64,000 nucleotides of DNA from Cliona cf. orientalis (GCA_963930775.1 OZ005689.1:24860058-24924057), one strand, 5' to 3'. Counted from the stretch's first letter, positions 49,360 through 61,075 are shown. Notes: generated by a model not told the origin, from the sequence alone. Program-made: numbers and translations.

Positions 49360-49433
49360 TCTGAACAGCTTTTTTTTCGTTACCTATTAATTTTCATAAA
49401 AAAATATGAACTTCTAATGTGCTTGGATATCTG

Positions 49434-49650
49434 TCCTTACATGCGTTGACCAGCGTAGTCCAGAGAGAATCCACAAGAGGGAATTTCCATGTGGTTACAC
49501 GAGTATCTGGTGTTCGGTGAGTGACTGGGTGACGTACAATGTACATATACATGAATGCATAAGGTTCTGCAATACTATGAACATAAAAATAGATCTTACA
49601 CACTAACCTCAGCCAAATCCTCATTCTGAACGTCATCGAAATGGAGCTGT
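49434..49650 (-). pseudogene. Diverged relic of transposase exons 11-12
   Basis: Minus-strand text has SSISMTFRMRIWLRL followed by a gttag donor, then RTPDTRVTTWKFPLVDSLWT. These parallel the STVTFNMRMNLAVLDW and RPDRHTPLKVLVKK...LW segments of copy B just upstream of it in the same orientation. Probably an older, eroded copy of the same family. Confidence 0.35.
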
Positions 49651-50361
49651 TTCTAGAGTGCTTTCCCTGCATTATATTTGTTATAATAGTCATAAAAAGT
49701 ATACTGGGTATGTAGTACATGTGTACATGTAGCATGTTACAAAACAAGAAATTTCTATTTGATGCACAGTACTAGCAATCAGCAATATGTACATGCACAT
49801 GTATGTGTGCATATGAATATACCTTCATATACATGTATTACGAATATCCACAAGCCATTGAAGTAAGGATCACCTAAACGCATTCAGCACACGGCAGAGA
49901 AGGTACATAATACTTATGGAGAGTGGCACCAGGAGATTCTAGCAAGAAAGGAGACATAACAGTACATGGTAACTGAAAACGGATACACAAATGCGACGTC
50001 TCAGAATGTGCATTGTCATACATTAATTTTTATAAGTAATACATATACACTTATCTTATGTATTGGACAGCAGTGCATATTCAGCAGAACAACTATGACA
50101 GGTAAGGAGTACAGGCAATTGAGTGATACACGAGACAACAGTTCCTAGCAGGATTCATGTATGTACACGTACATGTAATCACAGCTAGTCCTACAAGATA
50201 TATCTGGTGTACTTACATTTTTTGCAGGAAAAGGTACAACTCAGGCACACGTATGGTAGTGACTATTCAGCAAGAGTTCGAACCCCTCAGAGCTTAGAGA
50301 TATACAAATATTTGTCACATACATGTACATGGAGATACTAGTAGATTTAGCATGCGTACCT

Positions 50362-52458
50362 TTAGCACTCGTCTTCACTTTCATCTGTGTCTGATTCAGG
50401 TGGTAGTTGTTCCCCATCTTCAAACTCCTCTCCATCATCACCACCACCTTCATCTTCATCATCAATTTCCCTGTAAAACTTAAAATAAAATCATCTCTAA
50501 ACTGAGGTACAAAAGTACTTACATCAAGTCAACTTTGTTTCGAGTGACAAACATAGCCCAGAGCAACTCCACAAGTTGTACTTCTTCTTCACCAGCACCT
50601 TCAAGGGAGTGTGCCGATCTGGTCGCCTGAGGTCTTTCACCTTACGTACACTGGTGTAAGCACGATTCACGTTCTCATTCTGCAGTGTACATGTACAATG
50701 TCATGCGAAGGTATCAAACATCCTAACCCAGTCTAGAACTGCCAAATTCATTCTCATATTGAACGTCACAGTCGAGAAGTGAATCCGCTTTGGTAAGTAA
50801 GTCAACAGCTGATGATTGAAGGACTCTACCCAGTAGGTGTCACGACACTAGAACAGTAGACAGACATAAAACAATAATCCCATTGTACACGTGTGGTGCT
50901 CACTCTGTAAAAATCTTCAGCACTGCGGTATATATAGGTAGACTTCAGCTGTTGGCATAAGCTCTCGATGGCCTTGCTCGGTGTGTAGGCTGGCGTGTGG
51001 CAAGGGGAGATAGATGGGCATTTGGAGTGCTGGCACTGTGTGTGCACATGTACATGTACATGTACACAATTGTAAGTACACTGTCATTGTTACTATGGTG
51101 ATATGCAAGCCCTGTCATGAGGCTAGGCTCGCCCCAGTGAATGTGCAAAATTATATACCTGGTAGTGACAGGGGATATTCATGATCAATTCCTTGAGTTT
51201 ACTGGGTGAATCACTGCAATTCTTCATGGCCCAGTAGAGATGTATATCCTATTATTATATGAATACATAATATGTCAAATAGTACAGATATCCTTACGTT
51301 TGTCCACAAGTTGTGGGAACCATGTTTTCCCCTTGTCTTTCACTTGGCCTTCAGTGATCTTTTTCATCTCCCTAGCCACATTCTTTGTTCCTATGCATCA
51401 GCATAATAAACATTAATACAAAAATACCATGCCAAGTGTCATAAGAGTTAACTAGTCCAAGCGTTTCTCTAATACACTTGGCCACTTGCGCCTGGATGTC
51501 ATCAACAACATGGAGACCTATATTTATATCGCACATACTCAATTCACATGAAATTTGACACAAACACGAGAACTCACCTCGGTCAATAATCTGCGGCAGA
51601 ACATCTTTGGTACAAGCTAACTCCCTCATCTGTGCAGTAGCAGGAGCAGCTCGAGAGATGGTGCTGATACCAACAATCTTGTGCGTACTGTGCCACATAA
51701 AAATTCTATTAACTGATGACAAGAACCCTAAAAGTTCTACGTGCACACCTTCCAGACAAGCATGGCACTGTATTGTGGTATGCATTGGCCATGGAATCAT
51801 GCCGTGCACCAGTAATGACCCACTAAAGTTGGAGGAACAATAAAATTACAGTATTCAGTTTACAATCACTTGCACATGTACCTCTCCTTTGGTTGAGTAC
51901 TCCGGAAGAGCTTGCATTTCTTCCACGCTAGCACGCATACTCATTTCAGCAGCTCTTCCAACTATTTCAATGTACCCTAGCTTTTGATACACTAAAGGTA
52001 GACAACAAATAATTATACCAGTACATATTTGTCAATCATGGGTAAGACAACCTCGGCGGATGTAAGCATGACCAACAACTCCTACGCCAGAAAACATACT
52101 TAAGTGGGTATACTGAGAAGGCAACATCCCCGCACATGTGAATGCATGCACCATCCTAATATTATACAAATACATGTAATAAGTATTTAATTTTTTATGT
52201 TACATACTTTTGGTTCACTACATAGTGCCCTGCCAGCACACGGGAACTAGACCATGTACGTCTTTGCTGCTTACAGCGATGACAACAGAAAAGAGCTCGG
52301 ATAGAGTGCCCTTTCTGGGATAGTAGTGGATTGACATACATGTACATTGCTAAAGTTTCACATTGATCTTCATATCTGTACAACAGATTCTAGTACCCAG
52401 GGAGCACTCGTCTTTCCACACGAGCATTGTGTTGACAGACCTTCAACTAAATCGGAGA
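50362..52458 (-). pseudogene. Multi-exon DDE-like transposase, copy B (3' part)
   Basis: Twelve minus-strand exon segments: 52208-52458 (partial exon 2), 52052-52155, 51882-51991, 51749-51822, 51578-51687, 51428-51517, 51298-51390, 51159-51248, 50904-51035, 50728-50847, 50523-50679 and 50362-50470. The 3' exons missing from copy A are here: LYWAMKNCSDSPSKLKEL; a Cys/His segment (CQHSKCPSISPCH); YWVESFNHQLLTYLPKRIHF; MRMNLAVLDW; KVLVKKKYNL; and an acidic tail ending SDTDESEDEC. Lesions: exon 1 and part of exon 2 are absent (junction at 52458). The frame does not carry from exon 8 to exon 9 exactly at the 51247 junction. A one-base shift lies in exon 12 (about 50577). Function when intact would be transposition. 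Confidence 0.75.
51247..52458. repeat. 1,212-bp near-identical duplication, copy 2 (partner 15899-17110)
   Basis: Constant offset of 35,348 and same orientation. The right edge abuts the BEN-domain gene; the left edge falls beside a splice acceptor. Confidence 0.9.
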
Positions 52459-54574
52459 CTCAGCCATCTTATCAGATCCAGACAAGATAGAGAAGCTACT
52501 CAAGGATGACCTGGCGTACTCTCACACACAGAGGCCCAAAGAACAAAGTCCCCACTGTACTCACTATCTAGTTTGCTGGCCTGAAGAGGGAGACTCCCTG
52601 TCAGTTGTGGCTGTGAAGAAGATTGTGACCCCCAGGCCTGATGATTTGGCTCCAGACACTTTCTGCAAAGTAAAAGGTTTGGAGAAGTACCCATGTAAAG
52701 TGGTTGCAGTAGGCAGTCATGAATGACATGCAAGTGGAAGAAAAGGATTATGAACCCCGTCCCCCACCCAAGAAGAAAGCTAGAACTGAGCCACCCAAAA
52801 AAAACAGAGGTGGAAAAGAGAATCATGCACCACGTTCTGGCCAAGGGAAGGGTACATCTACCACGAAGAAGAAGGGCAGAATCATCATAGTGAGTGGTGA
52901 TGGTAAAACACCCAGTGAGAAACAGAGTGATCCATCAGAACAAGTATCCACTTCTCCAAGTCCAGCAGAGCAGTCTGATACAGCTAGTGATGGTAAAACA
53001 CCCGGTGAGAAACAGAGTGATCCACCAGCCACTTCTCCAAGTCCAGCAGAGCAGCCTGATACAGCTAGTGATGGTAAAACTCCCAGTGAGAAACAGAGTG
53101 ATCCACCAGAACAAGTATCCACTTCTCCAAGTCCAGCAGAGCAGTCTGATACAGCTACCACGCTGGAGGAAACCTCCAATTCTCTCTCCAAAGCACAGAC
53201 TAGTAACTCCACTGCACCCCTCGAACTTGTTCAACCCTCCCTAGAGCAGCTACAAGCCAACAGAGTTTCTCCGATCCAAGCTGACAACCCACGAGATGAT
53301 CCACATAATTGCTCACAAAAGGAAGGACAAGTCGACGATGAAGAACTGAAGGAAGATAGTGACGATGGTAAGATTACATGTATGTGTAGCATGCAATGCA
53401 CTAGACACACTCACGTTATTTTTACAGGTGCATGTACATGTACATGTGCATGTGCATACATGTACTTCACTGTGTGTGATTAGTGATCAACCTCTATCAT
53501 TGATTTTACAGGTTATCTGCTACTAAACTTGACAGTGGATAACAACTCTAAACGCTTGGAATATCTTGAGGCAGAGGTTGTCAAGCTACAGGCAGCAGGT
53601 AAGTGCACTAAGCTTATACAGTAATACATTTGATGTATTATGACTATCTAATGCTTATGTTTAGATGCAGACAAATCCAAGAGACTAAGAGAGAGGCAAT
53701 AGTGGCTAGACTGGAGACAGCTGTGCAGAACAGCAACTGTTCATTCCCCCCTCCCATTCCACCCAAGGGTATCCCTCCTGGGCCACCAAATGTAGTGACA
53801 TCCACTGATAGACTGGAGACTTCCCTTCACCTGCCTGCCATCCCACCCAAGGATATCCCTCCTCCACAGCTGAATTCAGTCTCAACTGAGGCTGGGGGTC
53901 TACCCCAGGATCTCCCAACTCCCCTACTTCCCAGATCAGAAACAAGCCCACCACCACTGCCACCTCCATTGCCACCTCTCGACTATAGACCCCACCCTAT
54001 TCCCAAGACCCCCCAGCCACCACATCATCCTCCACCCACTCTGGCCTACACTCCCTGTGCACCATGTCATCCTCCCCCCAGTCTGTCCCTCACACCTCAT
54101 GCATCAAATCACCCTCCACCCCGTCATCTATTGAGCACCCCACCACCACCACCACATCCTCCTCCTCAGCTTCCTCGAAGAGAATCTCGGGAGGAGGCAC
54201 CACCAACTCTGCCATCCTCATCCATCCCGAAGAGCAGTCTGTTACCTGTCAGCTCTGTTGTGCATAACTATGCTGATCTGGTTGGAAAGGAGGGGAAAAT
54301 GACAACTCTAGCAGTAGCTCTTGCCAGAGAAGCTTTCTTTGGGGAGGAGGTGATGGCTAAGTGTACGGCAAAGGGGTATGGTGGCAAACCAGGACTACCA
54401 CAGCAAGAATTGATGGCGTTGAAAGAGGAGATTCGCAGACTGTTCCCAAACTATTGGAATAGTCCACTGGTATTTGAAGAAAAATGGAATAAATGCTCTG
54501 AGCAAATCAGCCAGGCTTGCAATAGAGCAAGAGCCAAGAGGAGGAAGAAGGGTCTTAATACTAACACTGACTAA
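52459..54574 (+). CDS. BEN-domain protein, N-terminus missing
   Basis: Exons 52459-53367, 53512-53598 and 53665-54574, GT-AG introns. Order: a folded-looking N-terminal part (DPDKIEKLLKDDLAYSH, HYLVCWPEEGDSLSVVAVKK, YPCKVVAVG); a Lys/Pro-rich linker; three in-frame repeats of about 30 residues (GKTPSEKQSDPPEQVSTSPS type) at 52899-53160; an acidic segment; a helix (LEYLEAEVVKLQAA); a proline-rich region; and a C-terminal BEN domain (about 54270-54545: MTTLAVALAREAFFGEEVM, LMALKEEIRRLFPNYW, W..CSEQISQACNRARAKR). BEN domains bind DNA and repressors. Apparent one-base shifts occur near 52713 (just before MNDMQVEEKDYE) and near 53695 (RERQ to REAIVARLE). The 5' end is lost at the transposase junction. 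The gene may be a pseudogene or the indels may be sequence errors; a shorter product could start at ATG 52719. Confidence 0.75.
52899..53160 (+). repeat. Coding tandem repeat, three units of 90, 81 and ~90 bases
   Basis: Units begin gatggtaaaac at 52899, 52989 and 53070. Lengths are multiples of three, so the frame is kept. The second lacks three codons (the EQV segment). Confidence 0.85.
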
Positions 54575-54780
54575 AGTTAATACTGTAAGACTAAACAAAC
54601 ACATGCAGATTTACTATTAATATTGAAATTACTTGTCATGTTCATGCAACCAAGTATAATATTATTATGCAAACAGAAAGATGGGATGGCAATCTTACTA
54701 ATTAAATTTAGTTTGAGTACACACAAATAATTGAATAAGAAAATATGGGATGCATGGTAGTAGTTTTTGGATGGTCCAAG

Positions 54781-55866
54781 TTAATACCCAGTAGCAGCTC
54801 CTTCTAGTTCTATTACCTTGGGAATAACCTTATTCAAATGATTGATGTACCTGTTGCACTTTTCAATGCTGACAGTTTCCCAGAATTTCAAGATTCCATC
54901 AACAAGTTCTTGCTTTGTCCGTGGTTTCACCTCTCCGGCTGAATTCCTTTAACTCATGCCATAGATTCTCTATGGGGTTAAGATCAGGGGATTCTGCTGG
55001 CGTCTTCCACCAATTGATCCCATTCTCGATGATAAAATCTCTTGCATAGATAGACGTGTGTTTCGGATCATTGTCCTGCATAAATCGATGTGAATCTGGA
55101 AACTCTTTTTCGATAAAAGGAACGAGAGTTCTGTCCAGAATCTCAGTAAACAGAAACCTATCCATAATTCCCTCAAAAATACAGATCTCGGTTCTTTCTT
55201 TTCTCGAGATACCTGCCCAGATGTGTACTTTCACTGGATGCTTTGCTCTAGAAAAAAAAACAAAATGAGTAGTCATATAATTATGTATCAGCATACACCA
55301 GTGTGCTGGAACATACTTGTACATGTTCGAACGTACCTAGGCTTTGGCTTTGGGGCTTGGCCAATTTTGCGACAGCAAAATCGCCGGTGAGTTTCTAATC
55401 GTACAGTGGCCTCATCTGTCCAGATTACATCATCAAAATTGTCATCTTTGTATTGCTCACTCCACTGCAGATGCTTCACCTTGTTCGCTTCCCTGATTAG
55501 CTGACAGTAAGTGCTCCCTCGAAATGTCCATCCCAGCGTAGTGCGACAGCGTAGAACAGTTTTGAGCGAAATCTCAATTCCGTTCTCAACTAGTAAGTGA
55601 TGCAGTTGGTATGCGGTGGTCTCATCGTCTTTTTACATTTGTTCTTCGACAAGCTCTTTGACTTGCATGGTGACCTTAGAAAGCCTCCCTGAGCCTGGTC
55701 GTCTCTGAACTGACCCAGTCTCTCTGTATGTGACCAGGAACTTGTGGACTCCAAATCTGCTCACTTTTATGCCCTCTTCTTTTAACACTTTGGCAATAGT
55801 GTAGGGCCTAAGACCATGCAAGTGATGGTGGATGATCCTCAACTTCACGTAAGTGGTGTAAGGCAT
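54781..55866 (-). pseudogene. Tc1/mariner transposase, DD34E, inactivated
   Basis: Exon 55337-55866, intron 55248-55336 (GT-AG, phase 2), exon 54781-55247. The N-terminal helix-turn-helix is YVKLRIIHHHLHGLRPYTIAKVL. First Asp is in VIWTDEATVRLE. Second Asp is in FMQDNDPKH. The Glu is in SPDLNPIENLW, with 34 residues between the last two, which is the Tc1 signature. C-terminus ends ELEGAATGY and TAA at 54781-54783. Lesions: in-frame TAA at 55633-55635 (where Lys would be expected) and a one-base deletion near 54930 (FSRR to EVKPRTKQELVDG). An intron in a Tc1 transposase is uncommon. Terminal inverted repeats were not found by eye. Confidence 0.9.
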
Positions 55867-56101
55867 CTACATGTATAAACCAGAACAAAATCTCTTTCAA
55901 ATGTATTGATATGTGCATATAGGCATTGTCTACACAAGTAAGTTGGACAACTAAATACAGATGAGCTTGGCTTAGACTATAGTGATACAGTATGCACAGA
56001 CGACTAGTAACCACACCAATAGTGTACCTACCTTTCAGGTAATCGTCCGACAGTGGTAGATTCTCACAGGATCAAGTAGATTTCTGTCAGTTCTGTGACT
56101 G

Positions 56102-56335
56102 ATGTCGAACAAAAGCGTACAGAATCTCTGTAAAGATCTCCTTCTCTAGCGATTAAGAGTCGTTCACTTTGACACCTGCCACAAGCGCTCGATCGGCGTA
56201 CGAACACGCGGCTGACTGATGGTCGAACAAAAGCGTACAGAATCTCTGTAAAGATGTTATTCTCTGGCGATCAAGAGTCGTTCACTTTGACACCTACCAC
56301 AAGCGCTCGATCAGCGTACGAACACGCGGCTCGTC
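56102..56335. repeat. Tandem repeat, two ~118-base units
   Basis: gtcgaacaaaagcgtacaga through cgtacgaacacgcggct occurs at about 56104 and 56222 with few differences. Confidence 0.85.
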
Positions 56336-56515
56336 TTTGCAAAATGGTAAACGTTTTCGCAGTGGGCGGAGCAACGTACGAGGGTGGGACGGAATGGAAC
56401 GGGACGGAAACGTGCTTGTAGCAATCATTGAACGGCAAGTGGAACGGGCTCGCGTGCCGTCGCGATGGGACGGAACGGAACGAAAACGTCACCGTTTTTT
56501 TGACTCCTACTGTAC

Positions 56516-56780
56516 CACTGTTGTGCATGAAAGATCTAGTAGCTGGGCCAGCATTATCGCTATGGCCATGGGGGTCAGGGGTCGGATGGGAGCCAGATTC
56601 AGCAAGATCGAGTAGGGCATAGACAAGGTTCAGGTTCTCGAGCAGAGGGGCTCCTGCTGGTGTCATCAACCTACGGACGTTCTGTAGTCTCCGTAGAAAA
56701 GCTTCTTTCTCCTCCAGAGTCGCGAAGCTCAAGTCAAACCCGTAGCGTTCGCGTTTACGTTTCCTCGAAGAACTCGCCAT
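56516..56780 (-). pseudogene. Transposase copy C, isolated first exon
   Basis: 88 open codons from MASSSRKRKRERYGFDLS to HNSG match exon 1 of copy A without its two stops. After the point where copy A has its donor (g|gtaagttatgg) this copy reads g|gtacagtagg and is unrelated thereafter. Open frame continues to 56271, but that part lies in tandem-repeat sequence. The 5' flank (56781-56982) also matches copy A, so promoter and exon 1 moved or survived together. Confidence 0.7.
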
Positions 56781-57286
56781 TTTCGCTCTTTAATTAGAAA
56801 TACCACGTGTTTTGTGTGTTGTTAGCTTTATTTTGCGCTTCAATAAGTGCGATGTGTGTATCGTGTATATTCATAGTACAGCTAGCTTGCAGACATTTTT
56901 GAATCTTGCTGCAATCCGTTTCCTGTCGGCCATTTTCTGACCGGGCCACTCCCCTTTTATACTCCGCCTCCTCGTTTAAGAAGAATAGTGTATACCTATG
57001 CCACTGCTTGATTTATAATAGGTGGGATTTAGCGATACTATATCCCTACGCTATTTTCCACCTACATGTATATACATGTGTTACATGTGTGTAAGCATAC
57101 ATACTATATCTAGCTACCCCATTTTCAAGTGGGTGATTTGTTTATACTAGCTAGGGAGAATGGGATCTGGAGTATCAAGATTCATACAGCTTTTTTTGCA
57201 TGCAGCTACCCAATTATTTTAACAAAGCTGTAAGTTAGATTGGATTGGATTGATGTGCATTTATTAGGGATCTGAACTTTAAGGTC

Positions 57287-59580
57287 ATGCCAGGTTGTCG
57301 AAGTTGTACTGGGACTGGACGCCACAATAAATCACGTATTGGAAGGATTAGGAAGCGGCATTTCAAGGTAAGCAGTTAAAGTAATTGTTGGAGTTTGGGT
57401 TTACCTTGTTTATCCTATATTCTGAGGAGATTGTACAAGTCCATATCTAAGGATGGATGGCATGATAATACTCAACCTAGTCAAGAAATCCAGCTTTTCA
57501 AGGTGCAGCGACAAAGTGATGGAGAGCCTATCGTTATGACTCCTTATTGCCAAAAATTGCACCTGGAGAGTCTATATTCATGGTCGCCTGGTTGAAAGTT
57601 GTCCAGCATTGTCGGAAATTCCCAAAGTATTGACAAAAAATGAAATGTGTGTGTTGGCCAGGCGGACGCCAAATTCGTTGACGTTTGTGTTGTTAAAAAT
57701 GGGCAAATTCTTTCCCATAACAAGCAGGTGGTCGTGTACTTGGATTCTACAGCTTGTGTGTCTGATGGACAGACGTATACCAAAACTGCGTGACGCTGAA
57801 TGTGAAATGCTGGTGCTTGGAATACATGTAAATGTGCTGGTCACAGGGACAACCTGAGAGCAATATCTCGTAATCATTCATTAAGAAAAACCCAGACCAA
57901 GTACTCTAAGCACACTAATTTGAGATACATGAGGAGCCCACAGAAGGAGTGTAGACTCCGAGTTCTTCAACAATCATTGCATAATAAGAAGAGACAATTA
58001 CAATATCTTAAAAGCAAGTTGAAGAAATTAATGGCAAAGGAGGGGTTAGAGATTTCAGAAGAATTGCAATCCAACTTGTAATCGGTTATTTGCCATCATC
58101 GGTCACAGATTGAGGAGTTAGCAAGTAATGATTTCAGAAAAATCTTTGGTAGCTGCAGCCAAGAAGACGAGTGCCAGATGGCACCCTCTCTTTATCCGAT
58201 GGTGTTTGAGCATAATGCTCTCTAGTCCAAAGACACATGACATCATCAGGGACTCAGAGTTCATATCACTCCCTTGTAGAGGTACTCCCCGTGACTACAC
58301 TAACTGGGTTAAGGCTGAGCCGGGATTTCAATCTGAGATCACAAGTTTGTTGCTAAAGGAGGCGAAGGTGGATGCATTGTCCGATTCCAAAAGGTAAGAA
58401 AGTAATGCCTGCACCTGTAACTATGACTACATAATTATTATGTGGTTAAGGAGTACTAAGGTCACCAGACATGTTAACTGTTGTGTAATTGTTGTGGTAA
58501 CAGCTGCAGCTGCAGCGCAGCTAGGTACGTTTGACTGAAATTAACAATGGTCATTATTACGGGTCTAGCCCCTGACTGCAAACATGTATACATTGTTTTG
58601 GGGGAGGGGTGGTACATGTATATGTACCAGTGTGTATATTCTTTCCACTCTTATACATCATAATCTTGACCCTATAGACACGTGGTTCTTCTCATGAATG
58701 AGATGAAGGTCAGGGAGGATCTGGTGTTCGATAGAAATGGTGAAATTATTGGATATGTTGATGTTGGAGATATCAACAACCATGCAGTTAAAGAAGCTGG
58801 AGAAAAGCTGTATGACACATGAATAGCAATAAATGAGTATGCAGCATTGTACCACCGCCTTTCCCATATTTTTGCACCGAAAACCACAGGACAGGGCCTA
58901 TAGGTATGAGGCTGCAAGCACTGTGTTGGAAAGAGTCGTCACATCATGAAACCGCTACATGTGTGCCTCATAGTGTTGCAATACTACGCTATAGTGGCTA
59001 CAGGGCGCGCGGGGTATGTGCTCTACAGAGCTCTAGTAGGTAAAGTAACAGATGGGGCAGAAGATGCTGCAGAGTCAGCAACTCATATTAAAATTTTTAT
59101 GTGTCATGGTTCAAGGAATCTTCATCAAATTAGAGTTTCCATTAGCTCATTTCTCCGCCCATGGTATGTGTGCTCTTGGTGTGTGACTTGTGTACATGTA
59201 GGTATTAATGGAACTGTGTTGTAGATGTTACAGAAAGTCAGTTGCACGATATTGTGTGGGGCTCAATTCGCCGTCTACATGAGATTGGACTAAATGTGAT
59301 CTGCATTGTGGCTGATGGCGCAAAACAGACGGTTCATAAAGGACCACTCACACAAGGAGGGGACAAAGAATATGGCATTGTCTATAAAGCAAGAAATATC
59401 TACAACCCTACCATGTTTGTCTACTTCATGTCTGATGTCCCCCATTTGATTAAGACAACAAGAAATTGCTGGTTGTGTTCCCAGTTTGGAGGGATACATT
59501 GCCTTTGGGTATGCAAACCACCAACCATCAACTATGTATGCACACACACATACATGCATAATCATGTAGGGTTTCTTTAA
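57287..59580 (+). pseudogene. P-element/THAP9-like transposase, decayed
   Basis: Segments in family order. First exon 57287-57367 is MPGCRSCTGTGRHNKSR and is followed by a gtaagc donor; I do not see a full THAP finger. WRVYIHGRLVESCPALSEIP is at about 57560-57625. A coiled coil (NKKRQLQYLKSKLKKLM) is near 58000. RWHPLFIRWCLSIML, SLPCRGTPRDYTNWVKAEPG, then after an intron (donor 58396, acceptor before 58679) VVLLMNEMKVREDLVFD and GEIIGYVDVGDINNHA follow. After another intron come ICIVADGAKQ and YFMSDVPHLIKTTRN. These are the core blocks of P-element-type transposases. Lesions: stops near 57810, 58078 and 58822, frame changes near 58080-58130, and Asn in place of the usual Asp before Glu-Met-Lys. 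The C-terminal part is absent. Confidence 0.8.
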
Positions 59581-60082
59581 AGAGCCTCTCAACAATGCAC
59601 TGCCACAGTACCATGTCTGTCACTGCTCTGATTTTGGCACTGTGGCTTTCCAGTAATTGGGGGAGCACGTATGCACGGAACTTAAATAGTGCAGGTCTAC
59701 ATATATCTCCCCATATGCATGTAGCTCCTCCAATTGCCATAGTTACCTCTTCAAGCTGTACATACAGTATAAAAGTTTCATCAATGGACATAGTGTACAG
59801 CTGCCGTTGTGAAAAACGGACTCACCTTCCTCTTTAGCATTGAAAGAACCATTCAAGCTGCATAGCTTCCGAACTTTGGAGCTTCCTTAAGTTGGTAAGC
59901 AGCTCTTTCACACAAGGAAAGTCCACCAGAAGCTCTTCCATGCCCACAACCTCATCCAGCACGGCAATAAAGCTCGCCATATTCGCCATTGATTCACTGC
60001 TCAAGGTTTGTTTATGCACGTTTGTTAGCAACGCCCATAAAACGGATGTGCCCACTGCCCTTTTATTACATTTCCAATCCAT
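59528..60082 (-). CDS. Possible short gene opposite the P-like relic
   Basis: An open frame starts MDWKCNKRAVGTSVLWALL at 60080-60082 and runs 82 codons to 59834. A second frame (87 codons, 59528-59791) follows after a gtgagt donor at about 59825. Both are of ordinary composition, the first with an acidic leucine-rich helix (VVGMEELLVDFPCVKELL). No domain recognised; the link between them is unproven. Confidence 0.25.
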
Positions 60083-60194
60083 GTTACGCGTATAATTATA
60101 ATATCTATAGTATGGTGCAAGTATAGGAAAGATTTAGCAAATCCTTAATACATAGGCGGATACAAAAGTGTATACATGTAGGTATGCTAAAAAA

Positions 60195-60296
60195 ATAGTG
60201 GCCCACCCATGTATATAGAGGAGGTGGGATTTAGTGTGTGTGTGGGGGGGGGGGGGGGTGGGTACACTAAATCCCACCTATATACATGGGTGGGAG
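60195..60296. repeat. Inverted repeat with G-run loop
   Basis: cccacccatgtatatagagg and cctatatacatgggtggg pair around gtgtgtg and a G-run. Related text (tttagcgtac, ggatttagcg) occurs at 47700-47820 and 57023-57062. Confidence 0.6.
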
Positions 60297-60417
60297 AATC
60301 AATATAGTGTAATTACATTGTATGTACAGATCCCTAGTCACTGAAACTGACCGATCAATGGTGGGTGCAGCTAACTGGCTATTGCACAGGTTCGAATGGG
60401 ACCAAAGTACACAGTGT

Positions 60418-60723
60418 AAGTGTCCATTAAACGGAATAACGGGGTATCCGCTGTTGAGGGGGTATTGAAGCCTATGGAAATATAATCCGGATATTCAGAA
60501 TTGTCCGTTACATGTACACCTGTATAACGTACTTAATCTAATACTACGCATGAAAAAAATAATTTCAATTTTGAAAAACACGCATTTTTCTGGTCAATCG
60601 CTCCATATAAGTTACGAGATTTCGTAAAATGCTAAATCATTGCGTTAAATTGGATCATACGTTGTATTCGATTAACTACAGTATCGCAGGTGTCTGCCAT
60701 TGAGGGGTGTCCGGTTCCACTGT
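60418..60723. mobile_element. Degraded element ending in ggttccactgta
   Basis: The end ggtgtccggttccactgta is the reverse of cagtggaacccc at 47445, a terminal motif common in Tc1/mariner-type MITEs. It encloses the inverted repeat copy 60528-60681. Confidence 0.45.
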
Positions 60724-60859
60724 ATAGTAACACATATACAGTGTGCAGAGAAATTTGAATGCTGAGAAATGATGAATTTTGAGACTTTGCAACCCACAAT
60801 AATGCATATTTGATGGAAATATTATCGAGGTCAGGTTTTGAATGTGAGATTCTTTGATT

Positions 60860-61075
60860 GCAAACTACAGGTGATCATTTCAGTGAAGAGAGTTAATTTC
60901 GAACGCGTAAGGTAATGGTCATCATGCACATATATACACGTGCATGCTATCTGAGTGACAACTCGGGCACTGACATACGCCGAGATGACCTATACAATGT
61001 AGGCAAAGACAAAAGTGAGTGCTGAACCACTCGGGCAAGGTTCAGGTCCGCAATAATTAACACCACTGGTAGATA
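60860..61075. repeat. Inverted copy of the 9921/11333 repeat
   Basis: Reverse complement shares actctcttcactgaaatgatc, ggtcctga/aggtccgc and gagttgtc words. Confidence 0.5.

Noticed and set aside
52823-53244. Long minus-strand and alternate-frame open frames over the BEN gene repeats
   Set aside because: Shadows of the in-frame 30-residue tandem repeat.
54899-55324. Tc1-like frame as a separate 141-residue protein
   Set aside because: It is exon 2 of the Tc1 relic plus intron sequence upstream; not an independent gene.
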